A stretch of 64,000 nucleotides of DNA from Lachnospiraceae bacterium (GTDB taxonomy: Bacteria > Bacillota > Clostridia > Lachnospirales > Lachnospiraceae), in the NCBI GenBank assembly GCA_024403455.1, contig JAKSRR010000007.1, positions 1 to 64,000 on the forward strand. The letters run 5' to 3'. The notes beneath the pieces are model-generated. The model searched no databases. It was not told the DNA's origin and worked only from the letters and a program-made list of their open reading frames with translations. Positions 1-6,857 of this stretch are shown one piece after another. Numbering within the stretch: position 1 is the first letter of the stretch; every line of letters begins with the position of its first letter. The position numbers and the translations under genes were made by a program.

Positions 1-380
1 TTACTCCTTCTTCTCAGATCGTTGGTACCCAGGCTGTATTTAACGTACTTATGGGCGAGAGATACAAGATGGCTACCAAGGAAACCAAGGCAGTTCTTCG
101 TGGTGAGTACGGTCAGACCGTTAAGCCTATGAATCAGGAAGTTATCGACAAGGTTATTCCTGGTGAAGAAAGACTTACTGGTCGTTTCGCAGATCGTCTT
201 GAGAACGAAATGGATAAGCTGGAAGGCGAAATGAAGCAGTACAAGCAGCAGGATGAGGACGTACTTTCCTACGCATTATTCCCTCAGGTTGCTACCGACT
301 TCTTCAAGTATCGTGAAGCACAGCAGCAGAAAGTGGATGCTACTAAGGCAGACGCAAAGAATGGTGCATATCCTGTATAA
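1..380 (+). CDS. Pyruvate carboxylase subunit B / oxaloacetate decarboxylase alpha, 3' end
   Basis: The frame enters from the left edge (codons begin at base 3), so only about the last 125 residues are present. The visible TPSSQIVGTQA motif, followed by NVLMGERY and GEYGQT, is typical of the conserved C-terminal region that follows the carboxyltransferase barrel in these enzymes. They move a carboxyl group between biotin and pyruvate/oxaloacetate in the cytoplasm, either for anaplerosis or, in the decarboxylase, coupled to sodium export. The protein ends in a charged tail without a biotin-binding AMKM motif, so the biotin carrier should be a separate protein, which favours the multi-subunit decarboxylase or subunit-B type. 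Two intrinsic terminators follow. The choice between the two enzyme names cannot be made from this fragment. Confidence 0.85.
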   Translation, partial: TPSSQIVGTQAVFNVLMGERYKMATKETKAVLRGEYGQTVKPMNQEVIDKVIPGEERLTGRFADRLENEMDKLEGEMKQYKQQDEDVLSYALFPQVATDFFKYREAQQQKVDATKADAKNGAYPV

Positions 381-385
381 TTTAT

Positions 386-410
386 AAAAAGTTTCGAAGA
401 AACTTTTTAT
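386..410 (+). terminator. Intrinsic terminator-like hairpin
   Basis: Ten-base-pair stem (386-395 with 399-408) with a GAA loop, directly after the stop codon at 378-380. The 3' arm itself supplies the T-run. Confidence 0.55.
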
Positions 411-458
411 AACGAGCAACAAGCGTAATGCGGTTGCGAGTATTGAAAAACGAGATGA

Positions 459-488
459 CTCCCACAGCGAAAACTGTGGGAGTTTTTT
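459..488 (+). terminator. Intrinsic terminator
   Basis: Perfect stem ACTCCCACAG / CTGTGGGAGT (459-468 with 474-483) followed by seven T. It is the second and stronger terminator after the carboxylase subunit gene. Confidence 0.85.
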
Positions 489-595
489 TGTTGTGTTTCC
501 GGTTTCGAATGCCCTCGCTTTTCTATAGAGTTATGGTACAATAAATTAATACATTAGCGAAGCAGAAGGTATCCAAAGAAAGGAAGAAAGAATTT

Positions 596-796
596 ATGAA
601 ATTCCAGATACTTATGCAGGAAGAACGCGCAAAGGGGCGTGCGGAAGGTCATGCGGAAGGAAGGCTTTCTTCTATGATTGGATTAATGAAGAATATGAAT
701 TGCAGTGCAGAAAAAGCATTGCAGCTCTTGGATGTACCTGAAACGGAATGGGCGACTTATCTTGATCTGCTAGCGAAGCAAAACGAAGAACAGTAA
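596..796 (+). pseudogene. C-terminal remnant of an Rpn-family (PD-(D/E)XK) nuclease/transposase
   Basis: This 66-residue frame matches only the tail of Rpn-family proteins: a Gly-Arg-Ala-Glu-Gly type repeat (residues 11-23) followed by a short helical end with a LLDVPETEW segment. The full-length relative at 4504-5496 ends the same way, with an EGKLEGKLEGK repeat and a helical tail, but is 330 residues long. Rpn proteins are RecA-independent recombination-promoting nucleases. The whole nuclease core is missing here, so no activity is expected. A ribosome site (AAAGGAAG) stands before the ATG and an extended -10 (TGGTACAAT, 534-542) lies upstream, so a short peptide could still be made. It marks the left side of an accessory patch. 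Confidence 0.65.
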
Positions 797-846
797 GACA
801 AGTGACATAGCATTAGGTACAGTCAGTTGGATTTGAGGGATAAGAA

Positions 847-1743
847 GTGGTAAAGAATATAAATATATCTATAGATTGTAATAAAATACCGAATGTGTTG
901 TTGCTAGGAAATGGAATGCTAAAGCTTGGGAATACTGGTACAAGCTGGGATGAACTAATAGCAAAGATTAGAAGTATTGATAAAGATATTGATTACAGCT
1001 GCTTGCCATATGCAATGCAACCGGAGGCTGTTTGTGGGGTAGATGTGGAAGATATTCAGCGCAGAATCGCTACGGAAATAAAGGATATAGATAATCCACA
1101 TTCATTATTATATAAGTTGTTAGAGATACCATTCGATGCCATTATAACAACCAATTATACGTATGAAATAGAAAAGATACTTTCTGGAGGAAAGTGGTCA
1201 AGCAATATGCGTCGAAAAGCCTTTACAGCGTTGGATGGCAACTCAAAGCCAAATCATAATACATATATTTGCAATGTGGTCACTACCACTGATGGTCGTT
1301 ATGTTCCGGTATTTCACGTGCATGGTGAATACGAAAGAAAGCATTCTATGATTCTAAGTTATTATAGTTATGCAAAGATACTTTCTAAATTAATTGAATA
1401 TAACAAAATGTTAGGGAATTCGTTGTTTGAGCACCAACAGGAAATGAGGGCAAAGGAATGTAGATGTTGGCTTGATTATTTTATCCTGGGGAATATATAT
1501 TCTGTCGGGTTTGGACTAGATGTATCTGAGTTTGATATTTGGTGGGCCATTGAACGAAAAGCACGAGAAAAGGCAGAACATGGAAAACTTTTGGCTTATT
1601 TAGATGGAGAGATGAGAGAAACTAAACAGAGCATTCTTCTAGATGCGATGAATGCTAAATATCAATTTGTATCAGTAAGTGATGGTTATGAAGAAATGTA
1701 TAATCAAATCATTTCTGATATTAAGGAAAAAATTAAAGGATAA
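847..1743 (+). CDS. SIR2-like domain protein (SIR2_2 type), possible defence NADase
   Basis: A 298-residue protein starting at GTG with GAGGGA seven bases upstream. It shows the marks of the SIR2-like family: a glycine-rich nucleotide loop (GNG at residues 21-23), TTNY at 101-104, HVHG at 157-160 in the place of the catalytic histidine, and a late GFGLDVSEFD-IWWAI block near residues 218-235. In well-studied members such as ThsA and DSR effectors the domain degrades NAD+ on phage infection. Others are deacylase relatives or unassigned. No second domain (SLOG, TIR, HerA) and no partner gene is visible, so it would act alone. It sits in an AT-rich accessory patch next to toxin-antitoxin remnants. 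The family call is firm, the defence role is inference. Confidence 0.75.
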   Translation: MVKNINISIDCNKIPNVLLLGNGMLKLGNTGTSWDELIAKIRSIDKDIDYSCLPYAMQPEAVCGVDVEDIQRRIATEIKDIDNPHSLLYKLLEIPFDAIITTNYTYEIEKILSGGKWSSNMRRKAFTALDGNSKPNHNTYICNVVTTTDGRYVPVFHVHGEYERKHSMILSYYSYAKILSKLIEYNKMLGNSLFEHQQEMRAKECRCWLDYFILGNIYSVGFGLDVSEFDIWWAIERKAREKAEHGKLLAYLDGEMRETKQSILLDAMNAKYQFVSVSDGYEEMYNQIISDIKEKIKG

Positions 1744-2171
1744 AATGTGAGATAGACATATTCTGGCTAAGTGGTCCTCTGTCAGGATTTAGAACGAATT
1801 AAAATGGGAGATTTCTCATAATTAACCTGCTTTCTTCTGTATTCCATCCTCGGATATGGATAGAGATATATAATCATTGTACTTTTGCTGCAATAGATCC
1901 ATTGGTTATGTCTTCCAGTATAAAAAAATGCCCCCGACTAATCAGGAGCACCTTCATAATTTCATAAATGGTTCCTTTGTTTTCGGCCATTAAGCCTATT
2001 CGGGAGAGCGAACCAACTCTCTGGCAGGAACTCCAATTGTGAGCCGAATGACCACAACCTTCACCGTTCATATATATATTATCAAATAATCATATGGTTA
2101 ACAAGTGCTTTTAGAGGGATTAGTGGCATTTGTCACTGCTCGAAACCAGATGGTGTTGTCTGTAATGAATG
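1744..2171. other. Intergenic stretch without a supported gene
   Basis: About 430 AT-rich bases between the SIR2-like gene and a small minus-strand gene. A 65-codon minus-strand frame (1874-2071) has no ribosome site and no family I recognise. No tRNA-like fold or clear terminator was seen. It may be decayed mobile DNA. Confidence 0.4.
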
Positions 2172-2387
2172 TTATTCAGAACTATAACTTACAGAATCTT
2201 CAAAAAAATCCGGTTGCTGCGAAATGAACCAAAGGATATCAGAGGAGTTTGATGTAGGGTTTTCATTCATATATTTACTAACAACATCAAAACGTGTTTG
2301 ATTCTTCTTTACGTAACTCAGTACTGCAGACACAAATCCATAGTAGGAGTTAGGCACATTATTTAGTCTAATTGCAAATTCTTCCAT
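2172..2387 (-). CDS. Small conserved-looking hypothetical protein
   Basis: A 71-residue soluble protein, predicted mostly helical, rich in Asn/Ser near its C terminus, with no cysteine motif or membrane segment. The start is well supported: the minus strand reads AAAGGAGG followed by six bases and ATG. I do not recognise the family. It lies in the accessory patch, transcribed away from the type III toxin-antitoxin remnant, about 100 bases downstream of a broken XRE antitoxin on the same strand. Its size and neighbours would suit a toxin-antitoxin or phage-related accessory protein, but nothing in the sequence shows that. Confidence 0.55.
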   Translation of the reverse strand: MEEFAIRLNNVPNSYYGFVSAVLSYVKKNQTRFDVVSKYMNENPTSNSSDILWFISQQPDFFEDSVSYSSE

Positions 2388-2487
2388 GAGTAACCTCCTT
2401 TAATGACTAAATTAGCGTGTGTATGAAAGTACAAATAAATCAAAACTACCATTGCTCATGAACATTGGTAGTTGGATGTGTCGCTAT

Positions 2488-2646
2488 TTATTTTGAGACA
2501 ATAAGAGATAAACCAAGTGGATTGAATATTTTTAGTAAAGTATCAAGATTAGGTGTTGTCTTATAGGATTCGATTTCCTCCATATCACTCTTTGAAGTGG
2601 AGTCTGTGGATTTTACATGTTCTTTATAATCATTCCAAGTTCTCAT
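2488..2646 (-). pseudogene. XRE/HigA-type antitoxin with internal deletion of the HTH
   Basis: From the ATG at 2646 the frame encodes 52 residues. The first half (MRTWNDYKEHVKSTD...DMEEI) matches the leader of a common XRE antitoxin family. The second half (ESYKTTPNLDTLLKIFNPLG) matches the end of the HTH domain and the C terminus. In intact members roughly 40-50 residues containing the helix-turn-helix lie between these two blocks. Here they are joined in frame within a Glu-Ile-Glu stretch, so the DNA-binding part has been lost. No strong ribosome site is present, and no RelE/HigB toxin gene is seen on the minus strand upstream. I read it as a decayed antitoxin. Confidence 0.6.
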
Positions 2647-2722
2647 AATCGTGAATCCATTCTTGGCAAGTAACTGTACATGTAAGTTTAGTGTTGCTCT
2701 TAAAATGTTGAGGTCAATTAAC

Positions 2723-2740
2723 GATAGCATTGATGCTATC
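2723..2740. repeat. Perfect inverted repeat, possible operator
   Basis: GATAGCA-TTGA-TGCTATC, seven-base arms with a four-base loop, upstream of the minus-strand antitoxin remnant. It could be its old autoregulatory operator. Confidence 0.35.
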
Positions 2741-2791
2741 AAAAGTAAATATGTATATTTTTAAAATGTGGGAGGAAGGATTACTATTTCA

Positions 2792-2821
2792 TTGACAGAA
2801 CGGTGGGATTTAATGTATTTT
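2792..2821 (+). promoter_or_regulatory. Promoter of the type III antitoxin repeats
   Basis: TTGACA (2792-2797), 18-base spacer, TATTTT (2816-2821), about 49 bases before the first 41-bp repeat. A perfect inverted repeat (AAAGTAA-TTTA-TTACTTT, 2827-2844) lies at the expected transcript start. Confidence 0.5.
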
Positions 2822-2869
2822 TTAACAAAGTAATTTATTACTTTTGTGGTTTCCTTGCCACGCAAAATG

Positions 2870-2992
2870 GGAACATTATCAGATGGGAGCCTTACCATAC
2901 AAAATAAATAGGAACATTATCAGATGGGAGCCTTACCATATAAAACAAATAGGAACTATATGAGACGGGAGCCCTACCGAGCAAATAAGGAT
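2870..2992 (+). ncRNA. Type III antitoxin RNA (ToxI-like), three 41-nt tandem repeats
   Basis: Three head-to-tail 41-base units start at 2870, 2911 and 2952. Copies 1 and 2 differ at two bases, copy 3 is more diverged. Each copy can form a short hairpin (TGG...CCA around an eight-base loop). In copy 3 the closing pair changes from T-A to C-G on both sides, a compensatory change that supports a real RNA structure. Type III antitoxins are RNAs made of 35-50 nt repeats, which the toxin, an endoribonuclease, cuts and binds one per monomer. The locus order is as in known systems: promoter, repeats, intrinsic terminator, then the toxin gene. The toxin here is broken, so the antitoxin may have no partner left. 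Confidence 0.75.
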
Positions 2993-2998
2993 ACAATA

Positions 2999-3032
2999 AC
3001 TGTGCTATGTGTCATGCGTGGCACAGTTTTTT
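2999..3032 (+). terminator. Terminator between antitoxin repeats and toxin
   Basis: Stem ACTGTGCTA / TGGCACAGT followed by seven T. In type III systems this position holds a leaky terminator that sets the RNA antitoxin in excess over the toxin message. Confidence 0.75.
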
Positions 3033-3055
3033 TATTATACTAGGAGAAATACTGA

Positions 3056-3286
3056 ATGGAAAAACTTGATTTATATTATATAGACTTAAAATACATAAGA
3101 AATTTATCGAATGCAGATGACAACGTGATGTCGATCTCTCCACAGAGGGAAAAGATAACAGACCTTTTGTTGGTGTTATTGTTCTTGTAAATTGTATGGA
3201 ATATTGTGTTCCACTGACATCGCCAAAGGATAAATTCAAACTCAAAAAAAGTCAGGTTGATTGATTTTGATAGAAAGGGTATGTAA
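3056..3286 (+). pseudogene. ToxN/AbiQ-family type III toxin, frameshifted and truncated
   Basis: The start is well formed: AGGAG at 3042-3046 and ATG at 3056. The first frame runs 44 codons and stops at 3188-3190. Its first 35 residues (LYYIDLKYIRNL...) match the N terminus of ToxN/AbiQ toxins. A shift near 3155 into the next frame restores the family core: RPFVGVIVLVN then YCVPLTSPKDK. That frame stops at 3262, and a further shift gives a few more residues. Intact toxins have about 160-190 residues. Here about 75 are recoverable and the catalytic C-terminal part is missing. The family's RNase activity is therefore lost. Confidence 0.75.
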
Positions 3287-3371
3287 TGTTTAAAAACTTG
3301 AATGATAGAGTATAATAATTATTATTAAGATATATTAAGTCATGTGAATGTGAGAACACAGGGAGTATACC

Positions 3372-3713
3372 ATGCAAGTATATGAACGCATTTTTGAAAT
3401 ACTTAAGCAAAAGGGAATGTCACAAAAAGAATTATCTGAGAAAACAGGAATTTCGCAGAGTACAATTAGTGATTGGAAAAATAAAAAAATGAATCCATCT
3501 TCCGATAAGATTATGGTGATTTGCGATGCATTAGAGGTTAGCCCATATGAAATATTATCTGACGAGAATAAGAAACGCAAAGAAATGGGATACATTATCA
3601 TAGATAAAGAATCAAAAGAATATACGATAGTTGATATATACAGGAGTGCAACTAGCGACGGAAGAAATAGATTAATAGGATATGCACAGGCAATAAAAGA
3701 CAAGCTTTCATAA
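3372..3713 (+). CDS. XRE-family transcriptional regulator
   Basis: A 113-residue protein with GGGAG before the ATG. Residues 5-60 form a clear Cro/C1 helix-turn-helix (MSQKELSEKTGISQSTISDW, then KIMVICDALEVSPYEIL), followed by a roughly 50-residue C-terminal part of unknown fold with a DGRNRLIGYAQAIK segment. Similar short regulators, XRE domain plus a small tail, are common in Lachnospiraceae genomes, often near mobile elements. It follows the type III toxin remnant on the same strand and is closed by a hairpin terminator, so it is probably a single-gene unit. Its target operator is not visible. Confidence 0.85.
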   Translation: MQVYERIFEILKQKGMSQKELSEKTGISQSTISDWKNKKMNPSSDKIMVICDALEVSPYEILSDENKKRKEMGYIIIDKESKEYTIVDIYRSATSDGRNRLIGYAQAIKDKLS

Positions 3714-3726
3714 GGTGGTTATCTAT

Positions 3727-3757
3727 AAAAACATGTTTGTTGACATGTTTTTTATTT
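3727..3757 (+). terminator. Intrinsic terminator after XRE gene
   Basis: AAAACATGT / ACATGTTTT stem with a six-base loop, continuing into a T-rich tail. Confidence 0.65.
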
Positions 3758-3819
3758 TGTCATATAATCCGATATATCGTAATGCATAACGTAAAAACGG
3801 AGCGAAGGGAGATATTATT

Positions 3820-4059
3820 ATGTATAGTGTTGTAAATATTGTGAATTATCCTGGGGCGGAGGATCCTGAGATGTTATCTGTGGAGATATATGATTCGTTT
3901 GCCGACGCACACAAAAGAAGTGAGGAAATTATTGAAATATTTTTAGAAGACTTTGGGGAGGATTATATAGAACACGCTACTCAAAAGAAACCATTAGCAA
4001 TTATGTTTAATGGTGATGTGACAGAATATGCTTATATTGTTGAAATAAAGAATGTGTGA
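3820..4059 (+). CDS. Hypothetical protein, 79 residues
   Basis: Small acidic protein starting with ATG behind GAAGGGAG. It has no signal peptide, membrane segment or cysteine motif. The pattern of alternating strands (YSVVNIVNY, LAIMFN, YAYIVEIKNV) around one helix (ADAHKRSEEIIEIFLEDF) suggests a small alpha/beta fold. I do not recognise the family. It is followed 39 bases later by another small gene on the same strand with its own strong ribosome site, and the two may be cotranscribed. Confidence 0.55.
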   Translation: MYSVVNIVNYPGAEDPEMLSVEIYDSFADAHKRSEEIIEIFLEDFGEDYIEHATQKKPLAIMFNGDVTEYAYIVEIKNV

Positions 4060-4098
4060 TTTGATATTCAGACAGCAGCGATTGAATGGAGGAGAGGT

Positions 4099-4359
4099 AT
4101 GACGAGGAAAGAAATTGAGAAATTGATTAAGGCCAACAAGTTTTCGAAGAATGTAAGGTGTTTTGGGGATGACAAACTAAGGGATCTTATGGAAGAGATA
4201 TATTGTGACGGAATAAAAGATGGCTTAGAACTGGCGCAATTCAGATTGAGCTTGTTATCGGGAATTCCATCTAGTTTAGCGGAGAGATATTTAGATGAAA
4301 ATATGGAGCAGATTAGAATTGGACTGAGACTTTGTGAAGAGTATGAAGCGAGTGATTGA
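4099..4359 (+). CDS. Hypothetical protein, 86 residues
   Basis: Starts at ATG with GGAGGAG seven bases upstream, among the strongest ribosome sites in the window. The 86 residues are predicted helical throughout (EIEKLIKANKF, KLRDLMEEIYCDGIKDGLELAQ, AERYLDENMEQIRIGLRL), soluble and charged. I recognise no family. The segment with DGIKDGLELA recalls the helical repeats of Rpn-type proteins only superficially. It is probably cotranscribed with the preceding 79-residue gene and sits just upstream of a full-length Rpn nuclease gene. Confidence 0.5.
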   Translation: MTRKEIEKLIKANKFSKNVRCFGDDKLRDLMEEIYCDGIKDGLELAQFRLSLLSGIPSSLAERYLDENMEQIRIGLRLCEEYEASD

Positions 4360-4503
4360 GTTACGAGATTCAAATAAGATTCGGGCATTCAAATACTATT
4401 GATGGTGTATAATGAAAAGATAGCCATCGCTATTCCAAATGGTTCTCATGGGCAGAAAGCCTTTTGAGAGCATGGTGATTCAAACATTTGGAAAGGATGA
4501 TTC

Positions 4504-5496
4504 ATGGGCAGGAAAGATGCAAGTATGAAGACGCTTCTTTCAAAGAATGAAGTGTTTGCGGATGCGTGTAATCAGTATTTCTTTCGTGGAAAAAATGTTG
4601 TAAAACCAGAATCTCTAAGGGAACTTGATCCTACAGAGATCGTGCTTCCTTTTGGGAAAGAAGATAAGGAAGCGACAGCGAATCAAAAGTATCGGGATAT
4701 ACTCAAACTGTGTACAGTAAAGACAGATTCGAAATGTACTTACTGTATCATCGGAATGGAAGCCCAGTCGAAAATTCATTATGCCATGCCGGTTAGGAAC
4801 TTACTTTATGATGCGATGCACCTAACAAAGCAGGTTGCTGACAAAGCGAAACAGCATAAAGAAGAGAGAAAATCTAAGGGTAAAAAAGGAGGAGTCTCCT
4901 CTGATGAATACCTCAGCGGATTTTATAAGACGGACAAATTACTTCCTGTACTTACCCTTGTGGTCTATTTGGGCACTCATGCCTGGGATGGACCTACGAG
5001 TCTCCGGGAGATGTATGCGGAGATCGATGAGGAACTTCTTGAATATGTGGCAGATTATAAGATGAATTTATTCGATCTTACACACCAAAGTGATGAAGAG
5101 ATTGGTCGGTTTTGTAATGATTTATTCCAGATTACAACATTTGTGAAGTATTCAGGGAATTTTAAAGAATTCAAAGAAAGTGTTGTTCAAAAAGAAAGAT
5201 TTTCACATGTATCCAGGGAAGCGATAGATGTAGTACAGAACTTTACAAACTATCGTTTCAAAGCGGACGACGGAAAGGAGGAACAAGACGTGTGTAAAGC
5301 AATCATGGATTTACAGGATGAGGCAAGAACAGAGGGAAAACTCGAAGGAAAACTCGAAGGTAAAATGGAAGCCGCGCAGGAGATTTTGCAAAAATTCTTA
5401 GCTGCCGGTATGGATGAGAAAGAATTGCAGCGCATGCTTTCTGTTACGCCAGAGGAATTTGGAAAGATGTTACATTGGGTGCCTGTAGAGGTATAG
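4504..5496 (+). CDS. Rpn-family recombination-promoting nuclease / putative transposase
   Basis: A 330-residue protein of the PD-(D/E)XK nuclease superfamily. The core reads IIGMEAQSKIHYAMPVRNLLYDA near residues 80-103, where the E-x-Q signature lies. A middle block (LPVLTLVVYLGTHAWDGP) fits the family's yhgA-like domain, and the C terminus has the typical EGKLEGKLEGK repeat followed by a helical tail. Escherichia coli RpnA relatives cut DNA and promote RecA-independent recombination. In Clostridia such genes occur in many copies and behave like scattered accessory genes. The ribosome site GGAAAGGATG precedes the ATG. A TATAAT (4408-4413) may drive it and a strong terminator follows. It is the complete relative of the fragment at 596 and of the gene at 49008. 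Confidence 0.85.
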   Translation: MGRKDASMKTLLSKNEVFADACNQYFFRGKNVVKPESLRELDPTEIVLPFGKEDKEATANQKYRDILKLCTVKTDSKCTYCIIGMEAQSKIHYAMPVRNLLYDAMHLTKQVADKAKQHKEERKSKGKKGGVSSDEYLSGFYKTDKLLPVLTLVVYLGTHAWDGPTSLREMYAEIDEELLEYVADYKMNLFDLTHQSDEEIGRFCNDLFQITTFVKYSGNFKEFKESVVQKERFSHVSREAIDVVQNFTNYRFKADDGKEEQDVCKAIMDLQDEARTEGKLEGKLEGKMEAAQEILQKFLAAGMDEKELQRMLSVTPEEFGKMLHWVPVEV

Positions 5497-5560
5497 TATC
5501 TAAAATGTAAGAATCACCATGGAAAAGGGATGCTGAAAAATAGATTACACTTTGTGTATG

Positions 5561-5597
5561 AAAAGAGATAGGAGTATGTATCTTATCTCTTTTTATT
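5561..5597 (+). terminator. Intrinsic terminator after Rpn gene
   Basis: Ten-base-pair stem AAAAGAGATA / TATCTCTTTT followed by T-rich sequence. Confidence 0.7.
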
Positions 5598-5645
5598 TTA
5601 GACGAAATATACTACAAAGCGGTAAACATAACGTTCCGCGTGTAT

Positions 5646-5674
5646 TTGAAATATGATAAAATAAAAAATAATAT
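5646..5674 (+). promoter_or_regulatory. Promoter of the RpiR-family gene
   Basis: TTGAAA (5646-5651), 17-base spacer, TAATAT (5669-5674), about 28 bases before the ATG of the regulator gene. Confidence 0.5.
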
Positions 5675-5702
5675 TTTCCTTTCATAATCAGTTGGGGGCT
5701 GC

Positions 5703-6857
5703 ATGGAAATCGATGTTTTAGAAGCAATCAATCAAAAATATGGTGAGATGACAAAGGGACAAAGGCAGATTGCTACCTATGTTACTTCCCATTATGATAA
5801 AGCTGCATTTTTGCCTGCGAAAAAGTTGGGGGCTGTGATTGGCGTCAGCGAATCTACAGTGGTTCGTTTTGCCACTTTTCTGGGCTTCCCAGGGTTTAGT
5901 GAATTTCAGGAGGCGGTAGCTCGTAGAATTACGGAAAAACTAGGCTTTGAGGATAAGGAAGATATAGAACCGACGATCAAGCGCTCGGAGCCAGATTACC
6001 ACAGCAGACGCCAGAGCAGTACTTTGGCTGGTGGAGTGCTTAGCAGAGATATATTAAATATTGAGCAGACCCTGCGGGATATCAATCCGAAGGTGATGGA
6101 TAATGCAGCAACATTACTCTATGAGGCGCGGACGGTGTATATCGTTGGACTTCGCACCTGCTTACCGCTGGCGCAGTTCCTGGGATTTTATTTATCGATG
6201 CTGCGAGGGAATGTGGTTGTGGTGGGTACAACCGATTTATCAGAAACTTTTGAAAAAATGGTTCATGTGGGACCAGAGGATGTCGTGGTAGGAATCAGTT
6301 TCCCAAATTACTCTGTGCGTACATTAAGAGCCATGGAGTTTGCCAACGAGAGAAGGGCAAGATTGATTGCGATTACGGACAGCGTGTATTCACCGCTGAT
6401 TCTATATTCTTCCTGCAATTTGTTTGCGAAAAGTGATCTGATATCTATCGTGGATTCTATGACTGCACCCATGTCGTTAATAAATGCGCTGATTGTGCAA
6501 ATGTGCGAAAAGTATAAAAAGACGCTCGACGAGAAATTAAAAGTTCTTGGAGATGCATGGGACAATTATCAGAGCTACGAACAGGATAGTATTGGGGCAA
6601 AGTACTATTATCCAGAAGAAGATAGTGGTGCCGAGGAGAAGAACAGGGTAGCTGACACAGCAGAGACCTACGAACCGATGCCATTGAATGAGAAAGAATC
6701 GCTAGCGGAAGAAATTCACCGTACGCAGGCATCTGGGTTGGCAGAGATTACAAAGCAGATGACGGAAGCGCAAGAGGATGCGCCTGAGGAACTGATTGAA
6801 GGGCAGATGGATATTATGAACGTGCTAAGCGCCATGGAGAGTGAGAAGAATGAGTAG
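5703..6857 (+). CDS. MurR/RpiR family transcriptional regulator
   Basis: A 384-residue regulator. Residues 1-80 are an RpiR-type helix-turn-helix (KKLGAVIGVSESTVVRFATF). Residues about 120-260 form a SIS sugar-phosphate binding domain (YIVGLRTCLPLAQFLG, then VGISFPNYSVRTLRAMEFA). Family members sense phosphosugars and control sugar or amino-sugar use. The C-terminal 90 residues are an acidic, Glu-rich extension, since usual RpiR proteins end near residue 285. Its function is unknown. The stop codon overlaps the start of the next gene by eight bases, so regulator and flavoprotein are translationally coupled, a pairing I cannot explain by substrate. Confidence 0.88.
   Translation: MEIDVLEAINQKYGEMTKGQRQIATYVTSHYDKAAFLPAKKLGAVIGVSESTVVRFATFLGFPGFSEFQEAVARRITEKLGFEDKEDIEPTIKRSEPDYHSRRQSSTLAGGVLSRDILNIEQTLRDINPKVMDNAATLLYEARTVYIVGLRTCLPLAQFLGFYLSMLRGNVVVVGTTDLSETFEKMVHVGPEDVVVGISFPNYSVRTLRAMEFANERRARLIAITDSVYSPLILYSSCNLFAKSDLISIVDSMTAPMSLINALIVQMCEKYKKTLDEKLKVLGDAWDNYQSYEQDSIGAKYYYPEEDSGAEEKNRVADTAETYEPMPLNEKESLAEEIHRTQASGLAEITKQMTEAQEDAPEELIEGQMDIMNVLSAMESEKNE

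Noticed and set aside
1874-2071. Minus-strand 65-codon frame
   Set aside because: No ribosome site, no recognised family and unusual composition. Kept only as part of the intergenic description.
2111-2185. Plus-strand open tail with a Cys-x-Cys and Cys-x-x-Cys pattern
   Set aside because: No start codon in frame, only about 25 codons, and it overlaps a better supported minus-strand gene.
2870-2992. CRISPR-like array
   Set aside because: Units are contiguous 41-bp tandem copies without unique spacers, no cas genes are near, and a type III antitoxin explains them better.
3012-3245. Minus-strand 77-codon frame
   Set aside because: It is the antisense of the toxin remnant and its terminator, with no start signal.
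6841-6849. GTG start for the BaiN-like gene
   Set aside because: The GTG is part of the ribosome site used by the ATG at 6850. The same reasoning rejects GTG at 15247 for rnfD and 16801 for rnfE.
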